Origin: Pratylenchus scribneri
Lineage: Eukaryota > Nematoda > Chromadorea > Rhabditida > Pratylenchidae
Reading direction: 5' to 3'
DNA: 64,000 bases
NCBI GenBank assembly: GCA_030063045.1
Contig: JAQSEB010000022.1
Location: 1,985,501 to 2,049,500 of the forward strand
Below are positions 1-10,489 of this stretch, one piece after another (the stretch's first letter is position 1; the number at the start of each line of letters is the position of its first letter). A program made the translations under genes and the position numbers. The notes beneath the pieces were generated by a model. It was not told the origin of the DNA. It worked only from the letters and a program-made list of their open reading frames with translations, and did no database searches.

Positions 1-332
1 GCAATTGCCACATGGCAAATGCAACTTTGGGGATGGGCGAATCTCTTTTTTTTTTCTTTAATTTATTTAAAATACCCGCAAACATTTTTGGGTTCTAGGC
101 CATCGGAAACAAGTTTTTCCACTGCCTTTTTCACATTTTCTTCATTTCGACTGCTTATCACAATTTTTGCCCCTTCATGGCCCAATCGTTGAGCAATGGC
201 AAAACCAATCCTGAGACGGAGACAATAGCACAAAATTTAAAGGGGAAAAATGAAAGCTTGCCCTTCGGATGCGGCCGTTATAACTGCAACTTTGCCATCA
301 AGTCTATGCAAATTGCTCTTTAAGGATTGCAT
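1..332 (-). CDS. DHRS4-like short-chain dehydrogenase/reductase, N-terminal part (runs off the window)
   Basis: Reverse strand, three exons seen: about 332-262, 210-76 and 24-1. The protein begins MQSLKSNLHRLDGK, followed by VAVITAASEGIGFAIAQRLG, the Rossmann cofactor-binding segment of classical SDR enzymes, then KIVISSRNEENVKKAVEKL and an NVCG/CICHVA segment that lines up with the VCHVGN region of DHRS4. Family knowledge: DHRS4 enzymes are NADP(H)-dependent carbonyl/retinal reductases, usually peroxisomal or mitochondrial. The first intron (261-211) starts GCAAGC and ends CTCAG, so it is a GC-AG intron; reading frame and the GIG motif are intact only if it is removed. The second intron is about 75-25. 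Catalytic YxxxK lies outside the window. The start codon is the first in-frame ATG; an upstream exon cannot be excluded. Confidence 0.8.
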
Positions 333-1811
333 TTCTTTCTATCAATCTAATTTTTGCCGGAAATATTCTTCCTCTCATAAAATTACTAATTAAAAAGAGA
401 CATCGAAATGACAAAAACAATTTGAATTATGTTTTTTTATTATAAATTTAATGGATGATGGCCAAACCCATCTATTATGAATGGCCCTTTAAATCAGAGA
501 TTTTCCTTTCATTGCGCGTAATTAAACCGCAAAATCCCTTTCCCTTTCGAGGCCACTGCATTGACTTTGCTTTGTTGGCACTGGATTAAATTACCTTTCT
601 CCTCTCCCTCGCGGCTTTTTCTTTTTGGCCACTGCAATTATTGCACAATCCTCCCCATCCAGTGGATGAAGATGGGTTTAGGCTTTAGGGTAGATGATAT
701 TGAGAAGAATATGCAGATGCCAAGGATAAATGAATGAAAATGGATGGATGGAATAAAATTGGTCAATTTTGTTTGGCCAAATAATGTCAAAAATGCACAA
801 ATCGATTCAATCGAGAACATTACCAAATGATGTTGAATTAAAACATATTTTTGTTTTGGTTTTTGAATATTTGATCAATTCATATTCCTCAAAATTCTCT
901 GATTGCCATAAAATATGGGTCAATGTGCACAACAAAACAGGAAGTTTCTATGCCGCAATCTCCCCCCCCCCCCTCCATCTTCCGGTCCAATCCCAACCCA
1001 AACCCATCCAATATAGGGCCAATTTTGTTCATTCATCTTTATTTTCTGCTGCCATTGACGCACTTCCCCTCCATCCATCCATTTCTTTGCAAAATGCCAA
1101 CGATGATGAGGGGAAAACGATGGATAGATGTGGACATTTTTTGGGTGGGCAAACAACGGCATGCAATCCTTTTTTCAATCCACCAATGGAATTGCCGCTT
1201 TTGTAAAAAATTTGCAAAGAAAAAAGGAGGAATAATGAACGGGCGGCGAATCCAGAAAAATAATGGAATTGGAAAATGCCGACGGCAAAATCAATTGATG
1301 ATAAATTCATATTGTATAAAAATGGATATTTTTAGTTATAAAGATTTCAATGTTTTGTTTGTTTTAATTTGATTGAATGAATTGAATTAATTATTATATC
1401 TTTTCATTAAATTCACCTTCATCTTTTAAAAACACAATTTTATTTGCCAAACACTGTCCATCCAAATGGGTAATTGAGGGTTGTGGAGGGAGTGTGCCAA
1501 TGCCAATGCCAAATGCCATTTCAATGCCCAGCCAATAGCAAAAAGGCCCCGCCCACTCCTCCTTTCCCCTTCCCAATATCCACTAAAAATCCAATCCCGG
1601 CATCCCTTCTCCGACCATTTCCTTCCCCCAAAAGGCCGATAGGTTCAGCAACGAATTTCCTGGGACTGCTTCGCTTCCTTCTCCTCCTGGCTGGTTGACC
1701 AGGAATTCCCTTTTTCTCCTCGGTAGGCTCTGTCCGTCCGTCCGGCTTCCCCTTCCCGTTCCTGTTCCGTTTCCCGCACGGCCAATTGAGCTCAGTGCCT
1801 GGCTGTTGGCC
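333..1811. other. Intergenic / upstream region of the ETS gene
   Basis: About 1.5 kb between the SDR gene and the first ETS coding exon. It holds a C-run near 961-972, ATTCATTC-type simple repeats and low-complexity pyrimidine tracts. The open frames here overlap one another on both strands and are rich in His, Pro and Phe, as expected from low-complexity DNA. I see no convincing coding exon, although the frame leading into the first ETS exon stays open from about 1695. Confidence 0.5.
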
Positions 1812-4800
1812 ATGATGAGCAGCAATGGCCTAGGCCTTGGCCATAAAAGCGCATCTAGCTCCCAGTCGAGCACTCAACATCGACATGGCACCGGGCGCCA
1901 GAATCAAGGTAATTGAAAATGTTGGGGAATGGAAGAATTCAAATTAATTCCAAAAAGCATTGAATTCAACAATATCCATTTAACTTTTCCTTGCGGCATT
2001 TTCAGAAGATCATTCCACAAATTCCACTCCGAATTCAAATGATGGAATCAATGGCAATGGAGGATGTGCCAACAATTCGGTCAATGTTAAACCACATGGA
2101 ATTGTCTACCCACAGACCAACATTTTGGCACAAGAAACCAATTCGATGGTGCCGTTGTCCATTTCCCAGACGACAATTTGCCCGGCCAATGTTTGCAATC
2201 CTTTCGTTGATGCCACGGCAGCCGCATTTTTCAATCCATTTGCCACATTTTCGGCAAGTTCATCAAAATCCCCCCCCCCCCCCTCCATTTTCGACCATTC
2301 GAGGAATTCATTAATTGCCAAATACTCAGAAATTACTGTAGGCAAAGAGGAACGTAGAATATGGATAGGATTTTTTGTAATTAGAAATGGCTTAGCTTTA
2401 TCCTCGAGTTTGGTTGCCCATTTTGGGATATGAATGAATGGATGGAATGGATGTTTGCGAAAAGTATTTGCGCCATTAGCCATTATTAGTCAGTCCACAA
2501 TGGAAATTATCGAGGAAAATGGCACAAAAACTAAATGGAAAGGACAAAGGAGGAATGAAATGAAAATGAAAGGAAAATTCATTCTCATTTAATCATTTTG
2601 ATTTGAATTCATTTGATGAGGAACATTTAAAATGATTGAAAGTATAGTATTTCCACACTTTTGCTTTATCCACTTTTGCCTTTTAATAAGTTGAGTCCAT
2701 CCCATCCTAGTCCAATTCACGATTTTAGGCAATTTAGCCTCCACAGAATTGATTGGACCATTTTTATCTAATTTTGGCTAGGTTTAAATAAGCGAAAACC
2801 GAAAACCGGTTTGGTTAAATTGTCTTGGATATTAAGTTTTAGAATTTTTGCGAAACACGGAAGCAGTTCAATCAAATCGAGTCAGTACACTATTCCAAAA
2901 TAGTTGATATTCATATTCATATTATTGCTTATTTTTACTTTCTATTTTCCAATAAATAACAATAAAATTGACTAATGGTTCGGGTTAAAAGCATTCCCGT
3001 AGTAAGTATATTACTTAAATTCTAATGAAAACTTGGACGAAAAGAGAGTAATTTAAATAAATTTGCAGCAGAATGGTATGGGCTGCCATGGGGCTACTTC
3101 AATGACAATGAATTCATCCGCTCCGGCATCATCGACGGGCATTCTCGTTGAAAGTCCCTTCAATGCGGCTGCCGCAGTCACCGCCGCCAGTATGGCCCAA
3201 AGATGGGGTGGCGGCACCTTTTATGGGAATGTGGGTGGCGCATCCTCATCGGCCAATTCCAGCCCAAAAGTCCATCCAAAAATGGAAATGGGGAACAGCG
3301 GTGTGAATGGTCCTTTTCCCCACATTTAAATTAGTCCAATTCCATTAATATTAGGTTTGAATTTGACCCTCCAATCTGGCACATTGAATGCATCAAACAG
3401 TGGCCCATCGTCCGGTGGTGCAAGCAGTGGTCGAGGGACGGCTGCCACCGAAAGTCGAGGATCGGTTAGCAGCCAACAGGGGAATGGTGGCGGCGATTCA
3501 ATAGTCAAAGAGGAGGTTGCCATTCTGGCCAATCCATTCTCGATGACCATTTCCCATCTTTTTCAGCCATTGTCCATTTCATCTTCTGCTTCCTTTGTTT
3601 CGCCCTCCTCCGTCTCCTCCTTGGCCCGTGCCCTCCATAACACTTCGACTGCGGCGGCCGCCTCTGGCCAACATCCAGGTCGAAACCATTTCAATGAGAC
3701 CATTCATTCAGCAGCATTCATAATCCAAAAAAGGACCCCTCTTCCCACTCTTTTTTTATTTGCCAATCCTCTCCATTCATTCAATTTGGTAACCCGCTGG
3801 GCCATTTCGGCCTCCCTTTGATTTCCTTTTTTGCGCCTTAAAATGGCGCACTCCTCCACCCCCAATTTTGCACAATCATAATTGGGACAATAGCCACTTT
3901 GGATGATTGGCCTATCCAAATGAAAAGGGTCAACTTCCTTTACCAATTTTAGGAGAATTAACATAAATTCCATTTATCAATGAGAAGAAAATGAAAAATC
4001 AGATCTATTTTTTCCCTCTTTTTGGAATTGATTTTGGTTAATGATGGCAGGGGGATAGATGGTCCGGCAAGACAGAATATTTTATAAGCTGGCCAAAAAG
4101 AAGAAAAGGGGAAAGCCGCACCCGGAAATGGAGCATTTCAAAGGAAGGGGAAATTGTGCATGGAAAGAACTGGCTGGGGGCATAGATTTATGGACATCCC
4201 CAAAATATTTACCGCCCTTCTCCCTTTGGTCGATTCACATTCAACACAGCCGACAAAAGAATTACAAAGGTTGGCCAAAAATGGATGGGTATTTATGGCC
4301 ATGAATTCAAAGATGTATTTTTGGCCAATTCTAATTTGGAGAAGAAGAATTCATTTCTCCCTTTGTGTCCTTCATTGATTGCATTTATACTTTACCGTAT
4401 TTTTCCTCAACAAAAAAGGGGAGCCTGGCTAACTTTTCCCTCCCTTTCCTTCTCTCCGGGCATGGCAAAACCAATTTAGTGTGCCCATTGCCCCCTTCCC
4501 CCATTGTTTTGATTCCGGGGATTCGTCCCTTCTTCGACATTTGATTGAGGACTGGCCAAGGGGAAAGAGCGGAGAGAGTTAATTAGGGAAAGGAATGGGA
4601 GAGAATTGGCCGGCCAAAAATTGAATTTGCCGCCGAATTTGGAAGGAAAGGGGGGAAACTTCCTTGATTGCCAAAAAGGGGAAGAGGGTTGCCATTTGGA
4701 AGGGAACAAATTTAGCCAGAATAGTTGAAGAATGGGTAAATAAAAATGCAAAATTTTGGGTCACTTAATTTGCATATTTGAAGGAATTTTTGGGGGAAAA

Positions 4801-6613
4801 TAGAAATTGCACTTTTGTGAAAATGGATTGAAAATGGGGAAAATGCTTTAATTTTACATTGCATTTTCCCTCTTAAAACATGTTTTTGGCCATAATTCAT
4901 TCATTCCCGCTCATTTCCCATCTGCATTGTTCCTTCCCAATTATGGCTGCTTATTTTGTGCCAATTTTTGGCTTTCTAAGATGGATGAATGGAAATGTCG
5001 AGGGCAACAGATTGTGGGCAGAAAATGGCTGGGGGCGAATTTGACCTTACCGTAGAATGGGAAGGGGATGAGGGGGATTAATCGGTCATTGCCCTCATTG
5101 TGTATGGGATAATTTTGTTGCGCTAATTGCCTTCCGTGAATGAATGAATGCATTCATTCGAATCAAATGTAAATTTGTCCTCACCATTATTTTGGCTAGG
5201 ATAAATTAAGGGTAATATTAATAATTCCAAAAATTGCAAAAAGAGAGTACCTTTCGCGGTCAAAAAGTGTCCACCAACGCCTTTCCCCTCCAATTCCACT
5301 TTTGCCGACTTTTGATTTATTCATGCACCCACCCACAATTGTCCTTGCACGGCCAAAAGAGCACTCCCAAATTGGCCCCAAAATTTGGACCCGCCAAAGG
5401 TCAGAATGAGTGTCCCCCTCCCATTTTTACTCCACCATTTCCTTCCTTCCTGTCCATCCCCCACACTTTTCGGCCAATGCCGCGCATCCATCCGCCTCCC
5501 CCTTGGCCCCTTTGCTTGAAGCACATTTGCCGCTGGGCCTTTCACAAAACAATGGACCCTTTGATTGCGTATTTACACGAAATTTTGGGGTCAATTCTTG
5601 TTGAGGGGCAAATGGAATGAATATTTTGACTGGTCCAAAATTGAAAATATATATTTTGAATGGGGAAATGTAAAATGGCAAATAAATATTCAACATTTTT
5701 CAGATCCATATTTGATTTTGGGGCCAACTTGCAGCAGATTGGCTTCAGCAGGCAGTGGACAAATTCAACTTTGGCAATTCCTTTTGGAGTTATTGGCCGA
5801 TCCACTCAATCGAGAAGTCATCCAATGGGAAGGAACGGATGGAGAATTTAAAGTGGGTGGAATATATTTACATTCGCATTCATCAATTCATTCATTTAAA
5901 GTTATCGGAGCCGGATGAAGTTGCGCGAAGATGGGGTGAACGAAAATCGAAGCCGCACATGAATTATGATAAAATGTCACGGGCACTTCGATACTATTAT
6001 GACAAACAAATTATGACCAAAGTGCACGGCAAAAGATACGCATACAAATTCGATTTTCAAGGTGCCTCCTTGGAATTCCATTTATTTTACCATACATTCA
6101 AAACCGAAAAGGTATTGTGCAAGCAATGCAGCCTCAGCCCACCAGCATGCATCATCATCATTCAATTTGTGCCGCCTCCACGATGGGCTCTTCGGCTGCC
6201 GCATCTGCGGCTGTTGCTGCCGGCGACATTTTCAGTCAAGCCGCTTCTCGTTTGGGGGCAGCCTCAAACAACAATTCGGCCGATTCATTCATGCTCCAAC
6301 AGGCTTCTCAATGGTCAAATTATCGGTCGTTGATCAATCCTGTTCTCCAGGTCCATCCTTTTTTGGGCATTTCATTCAATTCCCATTCATTCAGCCAGCT
6401 GCCCGATTCTTCAATTCAACTATGGCGGCTGCTTCCTACAATCAATTTGGCCCAGGCTCGGCTGCATGTTTTCCCTCACTTTATGGCCAAACCACCACTA
6501 GTCATCAAAACTATTCGGCAACGTCAAATGGATCAATACCAAAATGTTCATCCCAACAGCAACAACAGGATTCGGCATCATCCGTTAATGTAACAGCCAA
6601 TTTTTTGCGATAG
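1812..6613 (+). CDS. ERG/FLI1-type ETS-domain transcription factor
   Basis: Eight coding exons: about 1812-1908, 2006-2253 (or 2337), 3069-3300, 3355-3678, 5704-5852, 5902-6061, 6112-6350 and 6395-6613. They give 555 or 583 aa, in phase throughout. The ETS DNA-binding domain is in exons 5-6: [39 protein letters not shown], then [16 protein letters not shown] and [11 protein letters not shown], followed by [11 protein letters not shown] as in FLI1/ERG (KFDFHGIAQALQP). [13 protein letters not shown] just before the domain matches the DPYQILGPTSSRL of ERG/FLI1. The N-terminal half is Ser/Ala/Asn-rich and shows no Pointed domain. The C-terminal part is His/Ala/Ser/Gln-rich and probably a transactivation region. 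These factors bind GGA(A/T) sites in the nucleus. The start is one of two adjacent ATGs (1812/1815) and is weakly supported. Exon 2 can end at a GCAAGT donor (2254) or a GTAGGC donor (2338); both keep phase. Confidence 0.9.
3679..5703 (+). other. Long intron of the ETS gene
   Basis: A 2.0-kb intron between CATCCAG|GT (3678) and TTTTTCAG|AT (5703). Splicing joins G+AT into the Asp of DPYLILGPT, which fixes the boundary. It contains several purine-rich open frames (for example 4059-4304) without recognisable domains and TACCGTA-type motifs near 4393 and 5048. No internal exon is supported. Confidence 0.65.
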
Positions 6614-7097
6614 AGTGAAGAAATTTTGAAACAATTTGACAATTCTGACCACTAAAACTTTGCTTATTATAAACTTTTTATTCCTATTTCATAAAAAACG
6701 ATCTCGTTATCGCATTTTTAGTCAATTTTAATTTGCTTATTAAGCTCCGAGCTTCCATTTTTCGACCAAATATTGTATAATTGAATGGAATTAATGAATG
6801 ACCGAATAAAGATCAAAAAAGCAATTCCGTAATAAAATTTTCTATCAAAACAATTAAAATTTTCCAAAATAAAATTAATATTTTTAAAAGTCCATCATTT
6901 TATGCAATTTTTTAAATGTGCGATCATCAAAAATAAGTGAATAAAGTGATTGAAAGAGGGTATCGCGATTTGATGAGATTTAAAATTGGAATGTATAATT
7001 GATGTCAACAACAAAAAAATAAATTCAATCATAATTCTTTCCCTCAATTTAATTTAAATTTCCTCTTCAATTTCCAACAATTAATTACATCCTTCAT

Positions 7098-9635
7098 TCA
7101 TTCATCACCATCTTTCACCTTCACATTTTCCACTTGGAAATGTCGCCCGAACATCATGTAGGCATTACAGAGGATTGGCAGTGGGCAATCATCGGAATAT
7201 CGCTTACATTGAGCGTCAGCCACCTAAAAAACAAGACAAATTTGTTTTAAAAAATGGAAAAATATTACCAAAAAATTGGATAAAAGCTTTGCCAAAATAT
7301 TAACGTCCCCTTGGTAGCGATGAGCAAAAAACTGAAAATATTTAATCACATTATTTTATGGTCCCTCAAAACATTTTACTCACGTCATAGATCATTTTGC
7401 GAATTTCTTCCGGTGTTCCTTCAATTGGTTCTCGCTCCCTCAATTGGGATGTCATCAAATGCAATGGCTGCTGTTGACCTAATTAAAATAAAATTAATTT
7501 AATAATTTCCATCCAAAATTACCTTCATTCAATGTTGCCATTGTTGTCACCGTTCCAATTGGATTCGGGCCATTTGCTTTGACCACTGCACTTCCCGATG
7601 AGGTTCCTAAAATTGAGTCAATTTTGTATTTTTTTTCCAAATTTTTATTCACCTCCTGTTCCGGGCGAAGTGTTCATTTCCGATTTAACATTGTTCATTT
7701 TTGCCATTGGTTTTCGGTCATCCATTTTGGTATTGGCGGACATGTTGGATTGGGAGGTGCGCGGGCGTTTTGCTGCTGTTGGATTGGTGGAGGTCGATGA
7801 ATCACTGGCATTGGTCGGTGTTCCCATCATCATGTTGGCGGCCGATCTTTTGCGCGACTCCTTCTTTCCCTCAAATTCTGGCGGAATTTTATTGGACTGA
7901 AAAATAATAATTAAATTAAGAATAAATTAATTTTAATCATCACTCACCCTTCGCATTGCCTCCCGGTAATGTTCTTGAGTGACCGTTCCTTTGTAATTTT
8001 TGAATTGCTTCAAAAATTCATCATCCACGGCCTCATCACCAAAATATTTGTCCAAACGCAATTTGACTTCTTTGAGGTAACGGCGAGTTGTTGAGACACC
8101 AATGTGTTCGTCCTTGGATGCCTGCTGGACCGGAGTGTGCACAAAAAGGATCTCCAAAATTGCGACGCCCATTCCAACTTTCCTCTGCTTTTCAGCGTAA
8201 TTTCGGTCCTGCATTCCCAGCAAAACATCGTCCACAATTTCCTCGACCACTAAAATTTTGCCCAATTTTAATTTATTCAAATTAACACATTTTTATGCTT
8301 ACTTGCGCGATATTCAGCCCATCGTTCGCGTTCGACAATGAATTTGGGCGAATTGTCAGTGATGCGCTTTTGTGTTTTGTTCGGCTTGGCCAATGCAATG
8401 CTTCCTTTTGATGCTGAAAAATAAATCAATTGAAATAAAAGAAAAGGTATTATTTTTTCATGTATTTAAACATTTTTCCGAAAATATATCCCATAGTAAT
8501 TATTTAAAAAATATTTTAAATAATAATAATCAAATCATTTTCTGACCTCTTGGTTTGTTGAATGGAACAACCGCCCATGATGATTGATCGCTGGTGGAAT
8601 TGGATGGGCCACATTGACTTGATGATGAGGTGGTCGATTCACTTTGGACATTGTTTGCGGCCTTTTCCTTCCAACCCATTGGCAAAGGTTTTTGTTGCGG
8701 AACGGCATTGGTGTTGGTGCTGTAGGTGAGTGAGCGACGAGAACGAGTGCCAATTGGGGGCATTGTCGAATGGTGGTTTTCCTCTTCGTCGTGGTGGTTT
8801 TTTGCCAATGCCAATTCCAATGATTGACTGAAATTTAAAATAATTATTATCGATTATTGATATTTTTGAATATTTACTTTTTAATTGAATTGAATGATTT
8901 CAGTTAGATTTAATTACCCATCCCTTTCCATTTTTCCAGAGTAGTTTTATTTTTAAAATTCATTTTTTAATTAATAATTTTTTTGGTTTTACTTACTTGT
9001 CTGGGTGTTGCCCTTTGAAAACATTTTCATTGGCCTCTGCAAGTAAAACCTCCAGCTCATGCTTTCCACGTTTCTTTTTGGCTGGTTTCGGCGGGTCAAT
9101 GTCCTTCACTTCATTCGAACTTTTGCCTTTCTTTTCGCTTTCCATTTTTGCCGTCTTTTGTTTGCCCTTCTTCTCCTTGGTTGTTGCTCCCCTTTTCATT
9201 GCCTTTTGTTTATGTTTTCCTTCATCCTTCGGCTCTTCTTCCTCATCATCTTCCTTCTCCAAATTTCTATCTTCTTCCATTGCATTTTCATCGTTTCCGC
9301 CAACATTGGTTTCGCTAGAATTTTAACAATTTAATATTTTTGATCCCATCAACTCACCTTTCCTCTTCTTCGTCTTCCTCATCATCAAGTTTGACCCAGC
9401 CAACGAGTTTATTCAGTTGTTTTAAATCCAATCGGTGTCTCTGAGCTGCAGTTTTTGCTTGAATTTTGCCACTGACAACGTCCATGATGCCTTCAAAATA
9501 TTTCTCAATCTAAATTTTTTGCATAAAATTTTTAGAATTAAAATTTTTTACCTCGTCATCGTCCAATGTAGTTTTATTTAATGCTGCATTTATGGCATTT
9601 GCCATTTGTTCTTCCGAAAATTTTTGTTTTCCCAT
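7098..9635 (-). CDS. Unrecognised 598-aa charged, nuclear-looking protein
   Basis: Ten exons on the reverse strand: 9635-9552, 9509-9358, 9314-8997, 8827-8547, 8413-8303, 8249-7948, 7896-7653, 7606-7523, 7478-7384 and 7223-7098; all phases agree. The N-terminus (MGKQKFSEEQMANAINAAL) is a small globular-looking segment of about 70 residues. It is followed by an acidic run (DDEEDEEEE), a long Lys/Glu-rich block with KKKRGK-type basic clusters that could act as nuclear localisation signals, and a Ser/Thr/Asn-rich linker. A well-conserved-looking block follows: DDVLLGMQDRNYAEKQRKVG, then AILEILFVHTPVQQASKDEH and KEVKLRLDKYFGDEAVDDEF. A second basic block and a C-terminal segment, MIYDVADAQCKRY, come last. 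I do not recognise the family. Composition suggests a chromatin or nucleolar role, but that is inference only. Confidence 0.75.
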
Positions 9636-10489
9636 TTTGCAGACAAATTTAACTTTATTTATTTAAATCTTAATTATTTAAATTATTAATTAAAGGTACA
9701 AATATCGATTGAAATTTACTAATTTGTTTGTTCAATCAAAAATAGGAAAAACGGATAATTTATGGAATGGGGGAAACTAGGATATTATGAATAGGATGCA
9801 TAGCATGGCTTTAGTCTAATGTAATGGAATGGCTGCAGTTTGTGGAATGGACTGACTGCTGTTGAGGAATTGGACATTTTTTAGAATGATGGTTGAAAAA
9901 TGGACGGATGGGCTGCGCTTGCGATTGCCTGCGTACACAAGGAATAAAAAAAGAATTTTGGCGGGAAGATTGTGTATTATGTTTTACTGCTGATGGGTAT
10001 TAGCATTATCGATTATCAATTATATCATTACCTACCTAATTAACTTTCTAAACTTTACAAACCCTTGTTGCTGAAAGTGAAAGCTGGTTTGAATAAAATA
10101 TCCTTAAACGGATTTCCCAGTGAAATAAGGGTAGCGCATAGCACCTAAAGCTAAATATGAATGTGATGATTTTTCTTTTTTGTGAATTGAAAGATGAACT
10201 AAAAACTAAATAAAAAAGTGTGAAATTCAATATTCAATTATATGTTTTGTTTGCATTTGCTTTGCTTTACTGCACCGCATGCATATGCATCTTTCTTCTA
10301 TTTAATTTAATTATTGATTTGTAGCAGAATGCCAGAGTTTTTATTTAAAATAAAAATTTGAATTACAGTAAGACAAGAAGTAAATCAATCGATAATCGAT
10401 GTTAAATATAATAATTGTGAATAAAATATTGTTTTAAAAATGGCTTAAATAATATGTATAAATAATAAATTTATAATTGGAGATTTGCA
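9636..10489. other. Non-coding gap between two reverse-strand genes
   Basis: AT-rich sequence of about 850 bp upstream of the 598-aa gene and downstream of the interrupted gene. It contains repeated ATCGATTATC/GATAATCGAT motifs (about 10008-10018 and 10389-10399) that recur near 26155. No open frame here carries a recognisable domain. Confidence 0.5.

Noticed and set aside
769..1372. Overlapping open frames upstream of the ETS gene as genes
   Set aside because: They overlap on both strands, are rich in His/Pro/Phe from simple repeats and C-runs, and lack splice or domain support.
2006..2483. Reverse-strand frame overlapping ETS exon 2
   Set aside because: It is antisense to an exon whose phase matches both neighbours in the ETS model.
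4059..4304. An 81-codon open frame inside the ETS long intron as an extra exon
   Set aside because: Composition follows the purine-rich DNA, no domain is visible, and the flanking ETS exons join in phase to the conserved DPYLILGPT without it.
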